Positions 55,784 through 64,000 of a stretch of 64,000 nt of DNA are shown in pieces. Source of the DNA: Paracoccaceae bacterium (GTDB lineage: Bacteria; Pseudomonadota; Alphaproteobacteria; Rhodobacterales; Rhodobacteraceae). A model generated the notes under the pieces. It saw only the letters and a list, made by a program, of their open reading frames with translations, ran no database searches and was not told where the DNA came from. The DNA is taken from contig JAOHEK010000011.1 in the NCBI GenBank assembly GCA_028097405.1, forward strand, positions 1-64,000, given 5' to 3'. A program made the position numbers and the translations under genes. The first letter of the stretch is position 1, and every line of letters starts with the position of its first letter.

Positions 55784-58177
55784 ATGACAACTGAGACCCA
55801 AACTAAAGTGACAGCGCAAAGCCTGCGCAGTGAAATCACGCGGCACCTAAAGCTGTCTATTGGCAAAGACCCGGAACATGCGAGCTTATATGACTGGCGC
55901 ATGTCTTTGTCTCTTGCCCTGCGCGATATGGTGGTAGAGCCTTGGTTTGCCTCGACGCGCAAGACATATGAAGGCAAGCACAAGCGCGTCTACTATCTGT
56001 CGATGGAGTTCCTGATTGGCCGCCTAATCGAGGACGTAACGATCAATCTTGATGTAGAGGAAATAGCTGTCGAGGCGATGACGGCCTTAGGGCAAGACTA
56101 CTACGAAGTTGTTGCAGACGAGCCTGATGCCGCATTGGGCAATGGCGGGCTTGGACGTTTGGCCGCCTGTTTCATGGACAGTTTGGCGACCTTGGCAATT
56201 CCGGCATATGGCTATGGTATTCGTTACGAACATGGCCTGTTTGAACAGCATTTTGAGGGTGGCCAGCAAACTGAGTCTGCCGAAGGCTGGCTTGCGCAAC
56301 GTCACGCTTGGGAATTCGAACGCCCCGAAGTTGCCTATAACATCCATTTCGGAGGCTATGTCGGCGAAAAAGATGGCAAGCCAAACTGGTTCCCGTCCGA
56401 GACGGTTCTGGCGTCAGCCTATGACACGCCTGTTGTCGGATGGAAGGGGAAGTGGGCGAACACCTTGCGCCTTTGGGCTGCCAAGCCAGTCAAATTGTTT
56501 GACCTCGAAAGCTTCAACCGCGGCGACTATGTGGGCGCGAACGCGCCGGAGCGTTTGGCACGCACAATTTCGCGCGTGTTGTACCCTGATGATACGACGC
56601 AAGGCGGCAAAGAACTCCGTCTAAAGCAGGAATATTTCTTTACGTCAGCATCGATAAAGGACCTGCTACGTCGCTTCCTTTCGGAAGGCAATAACATCCG
56701 CGATCTGCATGAACATGTCGCCATTCAGCTTAACGACACGCACCCCGCAATTGCGGGTCCGGAATTGGTACGCCTGCTGATCGACAAGCATGATTTCAAC
56801 GTCGATGATGCGATTGAGATGGCGCGCAAGTGTCTGGCCTATACCAACCACACATTGTTGCCAGAGGCATTGGAACGCTGGCCCGAAGAACTGTTTGTGC
56901 GTATTTTGCCGCGTCATTACCAAGTTATTCAGATGATCCAAGAACGCCATTTGGCCGCAACCGGGTCCGACATTCGCATTCTTGAGCATGGTGATGTCAA
57001 GATGGGCGAGCTGGCGTTTGTGATGGCACATTGCGTCAATGGCGTGTCGGCGTTGCATTCGGAATTGGTGAAAGAAACCGTATTTTCCGACCTGCACAAT
57101 GCCTATCCAAAACGCATTTTGAACCAGACCAACGGCATTACGCCGCGACGTTGGCTGTATTCTTGCAACCCGCCTTTGCGTGACCTGATCACTGACACAA
57201 TTGGATCCGGTTGGGAAGACGATTTAGAAAAACTGCAAGACCTGAATGCATATCTTGATGATGCATCTTTTCAGCAAACGTACCGCGCAGCCAAGTCGCA
57301 AAATAAGGACCGACTGGCGAAGTGGCTGAAGGACCGCAACGGGTTCACGCTTGATACGTCTGCAATGTTCGACATTCAGATCAAGCGCATCCATGAATAC
57401 AAGCGCCAGCACCTTAACATTCTGGAGACCATCGCACTTTGGAATGAAATCCGTGACAATCCAACCGGAAACTGGACACCTCGTGTCAAGATATTCGGTG
57501 GCAAGGCGGCACCTGGCTATGTCTTGGCGAAATCGATTATCCGTCTGATCAACGACGTTGCTGCGACGATCAATAACGATCCGGTCACGCGCGATTTCTT
57601 ACAGGTTGTCTATCCGGAAAACTACAACATCTCGATGGCGGAAATGCTGATCCCTGCATCTGATCTGTCCGAGCAAATCTCGACCGCAGGTAAAGAGGCG
57701 TCGGGAACAGGTAATATGAAACTGTCGCTTAATGGCAGCCCGACCATTGGCACTCTAGACGGCGCAAACGTAGAAATTCGTGATCGCGTTGGCCACGAGA
57801 ATTTCTTTTTGTTTGGTCTGACGGCGGCGGAAGCGCAGGCAAAACGTGGTGAAGAAGGATATGCGCGCCGCACAATTGAAGCCAGCCCTAAGCTGTCGCG
57901 CGTGCTTGGCCAGATTGGTGCAGGGGTGTTTTCAAATGGCGATCAGCATCGCTATTCGAACATTCTGCACAATCTGTATGAACACGACTACTTCTTGGTA
58001 AGCTGCGACTTTGACGAATACTTTGCCAAGCAGCGCGAAGTTGATGCAGTATATCAGGATGTTACGCGCTGGACCCGTATGGCTGCCGCGAACACAGCAG
58101 GTATGGGCTGGTTTTCGTCCGACCGCACGATACGAAGCTATGCAGACCAGATTTGGGACGCAAAGTCTGTGATCTGA
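55784..58177 (+). CDS. glgP: Glycogen phosphorylase
   Basis: YYLSMEFLIGRLIEDVTINL; EASGTGNMKLSLNGSPTIGTLDGANVEIRDRVG PLP-site motif. Confidence 0.97.
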   Translation: MTTETQTKVTAQSLRSEITRHLKLSIGKDPEHASLYDWRMSLSLALRDMVVEPWFASTRKTYEGKHKRVYYLSMEFLIGRLIEDVTINLDVEEIAVEAMTALGQDYYEVVADEPDAALGNGGLGRLAACFMDSLATLAIPAYGYGIRYEHGLFEQHFEGGQQTESAEGWLAQRHAWEFERPEVAYNIHFGGYVGEKDGKPNWFPSETVLASAYDTPVVGWKGKWANTLRLWAAKPVKLFDLESFNRGDYVGANAPERLARTISRVLYPDDTTQGGKELRLKQEYFFTSASIKDLLRRFLSEGNNIRDLHEHVAIQLNDTHPAIAGPELVRLLIDKHDFNVDDAIEMARKCLAYTNHTLLPEALERWPEELFVRILPRHYQVIQMIQERHLAATGSDIRILEHGDVKMGELAFVMAHCVNGVSALHSELVKETVFSDLHNAYPKRILNQTNGITPRRWLYSCNPPLRDLITDTIGSGWEDDLEKLQDLNAYLDDASFQQTYRAAKSQNKDRLAKWLKDRNGFTLDTSAMFDIQIKRIHEYKRQHLNILETIALWNEIRDNPTGNWTPRVKIFGGKAAPGYVLAKSIIRLINDVAATINNDPVTRDFLQVVYPENYNISMAEMLIPASDLSEQISTAGKEASGTGNMKLSLNGSPTIGTLDGANVEIRDRVGHENFFLFGLTAAEAQAKRGEEGYARRTIEASPKLSRVLGQIGAGVFSNGDQHRYSNILHNLYEHDYFLVSCDFDEYFAKQREVDAVYQDVTRWTRMAAANTAGMGWFSSDRTIRSYADQIWDAKSVI

Positions 58178-58190
58178 TGAGGTGCCAAGA

Positions 58191-58207
58191 CGCCGGATGT
58201 TCCGGCG
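58191..58207 (+). promoter_or_regulatory. Intercistronic glgP-glgB hairpin
   Basis: CGCCGGA-TGT-TCCGGCG perfect 7-bp stem with no U-tract. Confidence 0.6.
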
Positions 58208-58219
58208 ATACGAAATAGG

Positions 58220-60424
58220 ATGGGGATGACTGACGTGATCAACGACGACCTTCAAAAGATTTCACAAGGCAGTCATCCCGATCCCTTTTCGGTATTAGGC
58301 CTACATATAATTGATGGTAAAGTTGCAATCAGGGTCTTTCATCCAGATGTGGAAGCTGTCGCTGTCATTGACACCAAAACCGCGCGTAAAATTGTTACGT
58401 TGGAGGCATTGGGTGACGGGTTGTTCGCGGGTACCGCACCAAGGCGCAAGACGCCATTCGCATACCGCTTGGAAATTTCCAAAGGCCCCCATTCGTGGGA
58501 GGCAGAAGACCCGTACCGGTTTGGTCCCGTTCTGGGTGAATTGGACGAACATCTGATCGCCGAAGGTGCCCACCTAGATTTGTGGAAAGTTCTTGGCGCA
58601 CATGTGATGGATCATGAAGGCGTTGCAGGAACACACTTTGCTGTTTGGGCGCCGAATGCCCGCCGCGTGTCTGTTGTTGGTGATTTCAATAGTTGGGACG
58701 GGCGCCGCAACCCGATGCGCGGGCGCGGAAATACCGGCGTTTGGGAAATCTTTATGCCTGAATTGGGTGACGGCGAGGCGTACAAGTACGAACTTGTTGG
58801 TGCACAGGGCGAACTGCTGCCACAAAAGGCTGACCCGTTTGGGTTTGGGTCTGAGCATCCGCCCAAAACCGCGTCTGTTGTGCGCAAGTTGGACGGTCAT
58901 AAATGGACCGACGGCAAGTGGATGAACAAACGCGAGGCGCTGCAAAGGATTGATCAGCCGATTTCCATCTATGAGGTCCATCTGGGTTCATGGAAGCGCG
59001 TGCCGGATGACGGCAACCGCCCATTGTCCTATCACGAACACGCTGAGCAATTGGTCAGCTATGCCAAGAATATGGGGTTCACCCACCTTGAGTTAATGCC
59101 GATCTCGGAGTTTCCGTTTGATGGGTCGTGGGGGTATCAACCTGTTGGTCTATATGCGCCAACAATCCGCCACGGAACTTTGGAAGAATTCCGTGCCTTT
59201 GTCGAAGCCTGCCACGCGGCTGATCTTGGTCTGATACTTGATTGGGTGCCGGGGCACTTCCCGGAAGACAAGCACGGGCTGGGTCAATTCGACGGCACGC
59301 CACTATACGAACACGCGGACCGCAAGGAAGGGTTTCATCCTGATTGGAATACGCTGGTCTATAATTACGGCCGTGTTGAGGTGTCCAACTACCTTATCGC
59401 CAACGCATTATATTGGCTGAAAGAGCACCACATTGATGGCTTACGTGTCGATGCCGTGGCGTCGATGTTGTACCGCGACTATTCGCGTAAGGATGGCGAA
59501 TGGGTACCCAATAAAGACGGCGGGCGCGAGAACCTTGAAGCGATCGAATTTCTGCAAAATACCAATACAGTGGCTTACGGCCAGACCACTGGTATTGTCA
59601 CCATCGCGGAGGAATCCACCGCGTTTCCAGGCGTCAGTGCACCGGTTGATCAGGGTGGACTTGGGTTCGGGTTCAAATGGAACATGGGCTGGATGAACGA
59701 CACGCTATCCTACATCGAACAGGACCCAATTCACCGCAAGTACCACCATCACAAGATGACATTCGGCCTGCACTATGCGTTTACCGAGAATTTCGTCCTG
59801 CCGATCAGCCACGACGAAGTGGTGCATGGCAAAGGATCAATGATCAAAAAAATGCCGGGGGCGGGTGATGAAAAGTTCGCTAACCTGCGAGCCTATTATG
59901 GCTATATGTGGGGCCATCCGGGCAAGAAATTGTTGTTTATGGGCTGCGAGTTTGCGCAAGGCGCGGAGTGGAACCATGACCAGAGCCTTGATTGGCATTT
60001 GACCGAGACCCCGCAACATCGCGGTGTGCAAAATCTTGTGCGCGACCTGAATGTCCTGTTTCTTGAAACACCTGCGCTGCATCAACTCGATTGCAAACCC
60101 GAAGGGTTTGAGTGGATCGAAGAAAACGCTGCTGACGAGTCTATCTTTGCATGGATGCGCTACGGAGCCAAAGGCGCAGCACCGGTATTGGTTGTCAGTA
60201 ACTTTACGCCCGTTGAACGATCTGAACGGCGTATCGGGGTGCCTAGAGCCGGTCGTTGGGTTGAGAAGTTGAACACCGATGCGGCGCTATATGGCGGCGG
60301 CGATCGCGGCAACATGGGTTTTGCGGACAGCCAACAGGTTGCAGCATCAGGTCGGGAGCATTCTGTTTTGCTTACGATTCCACCACTTTCGACACTGTTT
60401 TTTGAACTAAAAGAGACATCCTGA
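58220..60424 (+). CDS. glgB: 1,4-alpha-glucan branching enzyme
   Basis: GH13: [51 protein letters not shown]. Confidence 0.97.
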   Translation: MGMTDVINDDLQKISQGSHPDPFSVLGLHIIDGKVAIRVFHPDVEAVAVIDTKTARKIVTLEALGDGLFAGTAPRRKTPFAYRLEISKGPHSWEAEDPYRFGPVLGELDEHLIAEGAHLDLWKVLGAHVMDHEGVAGTHFAVWAPNARRVSVVGDFNSWDGRRNPMRGRGNTGVWEIFMPELGDGEAYKYELVGAQGELLPQKADPFGFGSEHPPKTASVVRKLDGHKWTDGKWMNKREALQRIDQPISIYEVHLGSWKRVPDDGNRPLSYHEHAEQLVSYAKNMGFTHLELMPISEFPFDGSWGYQPVGLYAPTIRHGTLEEFRAFVEACHAADLGLILDWVPGHFPEDKHGLGQFDGTPLYEHADRKEGFHPDWNTLVYNYGRVEVSNYLIANALYWLKEHHIDGLRVDAVASMLYRDYSRKDGEWVPNKDGGRENLEAIEFLQNTNTVAYGQTTGIVTIAEESTAFPGVSAPVDQGGLGFGFKWNMGWMNDTLSYIEQDPIHRKYHHHKMTFGLHYAFTENFVLPISHDEVVHGKGSMIKKMPGAGDEKFANLRAYYGYMWGHPGKKLLFMGCEFAQGAEWNHDQSLDWHLTETPQHRGVQNLVRDLNVLFLETPALHQLDCKPEGFEWIEENAADESIFAWMRYGAKGAAPVLVVSNFTPVERSERRIGVPRAGRWVEKLNTDAALYGGGDRGNMGFADSQQVAASGREHSVLLTIPPLSTLFFELKETS

Positions 60425-60455
60425 ACATTCATTCGGGACAAGGGAGGGAAAACCG

Positions 60456-61715
60456 ATGGACAATGAATCACAACGACTGGCGCAGCAAACAATGGCGTTC
60501 GTTTTGGCAGGGGGCCGTGGCAGCCGCTTGTACGAACTGACAGACATCCGTGCAAAGCCTGCCATGTATTTCGGCGGTAAAAGCCGGATCATCGATTTTG
60601 CCCTGTCAAACGCTGTGAATTCGGGCATCAAGCGCATCGGCGTTGCCACCCAATACAAAGCCCACTCACTGATCCGTCACCTACAACGCGGGTGGAGCTT
60701 TATGCGTGCAGAGCGCAACGAAAGCCTCGATATTCTGCCCGCCTCGCAGCAGATGGACAACGAAAATTGGTACAAGGGTACCGCAGACGCTGTCATGCAG
60801 AACATTGAGATTATTCGCGGTTATGGCCCGAAATACATTATGATTCTTGCGGGTGATCACATCTACAAACAAGATTATTCGCTGATGATTAAACACCACA
60901 AGGAAAGCGGCGCGGACGTTACTGTTGGCTGTATCGAAGTGCCCCGTATGGAAGCCAAAGGGTTTGGGGTCATGAAGGTCGACGAGACCGACAAGATCCT
61001 TGATTTTGTTGAGAAGCCTGCCGATCCTCCAGCGATGCCTGGCCATCCCGATATGGCGCTTGCCAGTATGGGCATTTATGTCTTTGAGACCGAATACCTG
61101 GCTAAGATGTTGAAAAAGCTAAGCGGCAAGGAAGGATATGGTCACGATTTTGGCGGTGATATCATCCCTGAAATTGTTGCCACTGGCAAAGCCATTGCGC
61201 ATCCGTTCAGCCGATCTTGTGTGCGCACTGGCCTAGAAGAGAAACCATACTGGCGTGACGTCGGCACGGTCGATGCCTTCTGGCAAGCAAACGTGGACCT
61301 GACGGATTTCAAACCCGAACTTGACCTATATGATAATACATGGCCGATCTGGACGTACTCCGAGCTTACCGCACCTGCGAAGTTCATTCACAATGAAGAA
61401 GGTCGTCGTGGGCATGCTGTGTCATCGATGGTGTCTGGAGGGTGCATTATTTCTGGATCGACTTTGAACCAGTGTTTCCTGTTTACTGGTGTACGTACCC
61501 ATTCCTATTCCGAATTGCAGGGTGTCGTGGCAATGCCATATGTTGATATCGGGCGCAAAGCGCGGTTGAAGGATGTGGTGATTGATCGTGGCGTCAAGAT
61601 CCCTGCAGGTCTGGTTGTTGGTGAAAATGCCGAACTGGACGCTAAGCGTTTCCGGCGCACCGAAAATGGCGTCTGTTTGATCACCCAACCAATGATCGAG
61701 AAACTGGGCACTTGA
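60456..61715 (+). CDS. glgC: Glucose-1-phosphate adenylyltransferase
   Basis: [45 protein letters not shown]. Confidence 0.98.
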   Translation: MDNESQRLAQQTMAFVLAGGRGSRLYELTDIRAKPAMYFGGKSRIIDFALSNAVNSGIKRIGVATQYKAHSLIRHLQRGWSFMRAERNESLDILPASQQMDNENWYKGTADAVMQNIEIIRGYGPKYIMILAGDHIYKQDYSLMIKHHKESGADVTVGCIEVPRMEAKGFGVMKVDETDKILDFVEKPADPPAMPGHPDMALASMGIYVFETEYLAKMLKKLSGKEGYGHDFGGDIIPEIVATGKAIAHPFSRSCVRTGLEEKPYWRDVGTVDAFWQANVDLTDFKPELDLYDNTWPIWTYSELTAPAKFIHNEEGRRGHAVSSMVSGGCIISGSTLNQCFLFTGVRTHSYSELQGVVAMPYVDIGRKARLKDVVIDRGVKIPAGLVVGENAELDAKRFRRTENGVCLITQPMIEKLGT

Positions 61716-61716
61716 C

Positions 61717-63153
61717 ATGAAGCTGCTGTTTGTTGCCTCTGAATGCGCACCTTTCGTCAAGACCGGAGGGTTGGCAGATGTAATTGGCGCAGTCCCTAAG
61801 TCGCTGGCGTCTATGAATGTCAGTGTGCGGGTGTTGATCCCGGCCTATCCAGCATTGGCAACAGTTGTGGCTTCGGGTCAGACTGTGATGTCGTTCGACG
61901 ATCTGTTCGGCGGGCCCGCGCGGATCGTCGCGGCGCAGGCCGAAGGGTTGGACATGCTGCTGCTTGACGCGCCGCATCTGTATGACCGTGCTGGCAACAT
62001 CTATCTAGGTCCGGACGGGCAAGATTGGCACGACAATGATCTACGTTTTGCCGCTCTTTCGTACGCGGGGGCGCAGATCGGTCTGGATGGCCTTAGGGGT
62101 TGGAAGCCTGATGTCATCAATGCGCATGATTGGCAGGCGGGTCTAGTTCCGGCTTACATACGCCAAGACGACCGCCCATCGCCCCCCGTTGTGATGACCA
62201 TCCACAACATCGCGTTTCAGGGAATATTTGAAAGTACGCGGCTGTCTGCGCTTAGGTTGAATTCTAATCTGTTCACAAAAGATGGCGTTGAGTACTTTGG
62301 CAAAATCAGTTTTTTGAAGGCCGGATTGGCTTTGTCGCATAAGATCACCACCGTCAGCCCATCCTACGCCGCTGAACTCTTAACACCAGAGTTTGGCATG
62401 GGGCTGGACGGTCTTCTGCGCGAACGTCACCTAGACCTGCATGGTATTCTGAACGGCATCGATCTTGACGTTTGGAACCCCCAGACCGACACCAGTCTGG
62501 TTGCAACTTATTCCGTCTCGTCGCTTGCAGGAAAAAAGAAGAACCGCGCCGAGTTGGAAGCACGTTTTGGACTGTCAAAAGGCGATGGCCCGCTGTTTTG
62601 CGTTGTGAGCAGGCTTACCTCGCAAAAGGGTCTGGATATGCTTCTTGATTGCCTACCTGATCTGGTGGATCAGGGTGGCAAGCTGGCCCTGTTGGGATCG
62701 GGTGATCTTCATCTGGAACAGGCCTTTGTCGATGCATCCAACCGCTACGCTGGTTCTGTTGGCACCATCATTGGCTACGACGAAGCCTTGTCGCACCTGA
62801 TCCAAGGCGGCAGTGATGCCATTCTGATCCCTTCGCGGTTTGAGCCTTGCGGTCTGACCCAGCTTTACGGATTGCGCTATGGCACACTGCCGATTGTTGC
62901 GCGCACAGGCGGGTTGGCGGACACGGTGATTGACGCAAATGATGCGGCACTACACTCTGAATGTGCCACAGGCATCCAATTCGCACCGATCAATGCCATC
63001 ATGTTCAGCCACGCGATTTCACGCACCTGCGAACTGTATGCAAAACCCAAAATTTGGACAAAAATGATGCGCCGTGCGATGCGTCATCCGGTTGGGTGGG
63101 ACCAGTCTGCAGTGGCCTACCTTGACGTCTATAATTCTGCGCAGGAGCGTTGA
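61717..63153 (+). CDS. glgA: Glycogen synthase
   Basis: MKLLFVASECAPFVKTGGLADVIGAVPKSL; PSRFEPCGLTQLYGLRYGTLPIVARTGGLADTV. Confidence 0.98.
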   Translation: MKLLFVASECAPFVKTGGLADVIGAVPKSLASMNVSVRVLIPAYPALATVVASGQTVMSFDDLFGGPARIVAAQAEGLDMLLLDAPHLYDRAGNIYLGPDGQDWHDNDLRFAALSYAGAQIGLDGLRGWKPDVINAHDWQAGLVPAYIRQDDRPSPPVVMTIHNIAFQGIFESTRLSALRLNSNLFTKDGVEYFGKISFLKAGLALSHKITTVSPSYAAELLTPEFGMGLDGLLRERHLDLHGILNGIDLDVWNPQTDTSLVATYSVSSLAGKKKNRAELEARFGLSKGDGPLFCVVSRLTSQKGLDMLLDCLPDLVDQGGKLALLGSGDLHLEQAFVDASNRYAGSVGTIIGYDEALSHLIQGGSDAILIPSRFEPCGLTQLYGLRYGTLPIVARTGGLADTVIDANDAALHSECATGIQFAPINAIMFSHAISRTCELYAKPKIWTKMMRRAMRHPVGWDQSAVAYLDVYNSAQER

Positions 63154-63162
63154 GCAACCACG

Positions 63163-64000
63163 ATGTCCATTCCCGAACTTTCCAGCGGTACCCCGCACCG
63201 GCTTGGCGCGCATCACGATGGTGCGGGCGTGAACTTTGCCATCTTTTCCGCCCATGCCAGCAAGATTGAACTGTGCCTGTATTCCTCCGATGGCAAACGC
63301 GAAACGGCGCGCATTGCGCTGCCTGAGCGCACGGGTCCGGTCTGGCACGGGTATCTGGAGGGACTGCCCGTTGGCACGCTGTATGGGTATCGCGCTCACG
63401 GCACCTATGCGCCTGAATATGGCCATCGCTTCAACCCAAACAAGTTGCTGCTTGATCCTTACACCCGCGAGATATTTGGCGATTGGATAAACGATCCCGC
63501 AACACTTGGATATGACGAAACATCATCGGCAGTTGATTTGTCCTTCGACACCCGTGACAGCGCGCCGTTTGTCCCGAAATCGGTCGTTTCAGACCCGACT
63601 TTGTTTGAGGGGATGAAAAACGGTCGGCACATCAAAACAAACAAAGACTTGATCTATGAAGCCCACCCAAAGGGTGCGAGCCAAACCAATCTAGACGTGC
63701 CCCAAGCCGTTCGCGGTACCTACGAGGGCCTCGCTTCGGACGCGATGCTGGACCACCTTCAGTCGCTCGGCGTTCAAGCCATTGAACTGCTACCGATTCA
63801 CAGCTTTGTTGACGACAAATTTCTCGTTGATCGAGGTTTGCGAAACTACTGGGGTTATAATTCCATCGGCTTTTTCGCGCCGGAACCTCGCTACTTTGGA
63901 CAGGACGGGCTGAAAGGGTTCCAAGACATGGTACGGCGGTTTCACGATGCAGGCATCGAGGTTATTCTTGACGTCGTGTATAACCATACTGCCGAGGGCG
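63163..64000 (+). CDS. glgX: Glycogen debranching enzyme GlgX, truncated by the window end
   Basis: Read directly: MSIPELSSGTPHRLGAHHDGAGVNFAIFSAHASKIELCLYSSDGKRE...LPVGTLYGYRAHGTYAPEYGHRFN; open to the last base. Confidence 0.93.
   Translation, partial: MSIPELSSGTPHRLGAHHDGAGVNFAIFSAHASKIELCLYSSDGKRETARIALPERTGPVWHGYLEGLPVGTLYGYRAHGTYAPEYGHRFNPNKLLLDPYTREIFGDWINDPATLGYDETSSAVDLSFDTRDSAPFVPKSVVSDPTLFEGMKNGRHIKTNKDLIYEAHPKGASQTNLDVPQAVRGTYEGLASDAMLDHLQSLGVQAIELLPIHSFVDDKFLVDRGLRNYWGYNSIGFFAPEPRYFGQDGLKGFQDMVRRFHDAGIEVILDVVYNHTAEG

Overview
The window carries an apparently complete aerobic-type photosynthesis gene cluster (PGC) of a Rhodobacteraceae/Roseobacter-group alphaproteobacterium, about 2.97-50.25 kb. 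It is followed by a bacteriophytochrome/heme-oxygenase/FixJ-like two-component locus (51.3-54.9 kb) and a glycogen operon (glgP-glgB-glgC-glgA-glgX, 55.8 kb to the window end). PGC order: bchO-bchD-bchI-crtA < > crtI-crtB-tspO > < crtC-crtD < > crtE-crtF-bchC-bchX-bchY-bchZ-pufQ-pufB-pufA-pufL-pufM-pufX-dxs > < idi-bchP-pucC-like-bchG < > cycA > < hemE < > hemC-bciA > < hemA-puhE-acsF-bciE-puhC-puhB-puhA-lhaA-bchM-bchL-bchH-bchB-bchN-bchF < > aerR/ppaA-ppsR > < second B12-domain regulator. The left edge is the end of a TniB/TniQ (Tn7/Tn5053-like) transposon with four recognisable terminal repeats ending at about 2809. An eroded IS3-family fragment (about 55010-55196) separates the phytochrome locus from the glycogen genes. 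All five divergent promoter regions of the PGC, plus the bchC promoter, contain TGT-N12-ACA (PpsR/CrtJ-type) palindromes. Four of the five convergent junctions have overlapping or abutting stop codons. No rRNA, tRNA or CRISPR array was recognised. Most content is established PGC biology. The parts most worth follow-up are the mobile-element boundaries, the light/B12/redox regulatory island around ppsR, and the structured puf-dxs intergenic region.
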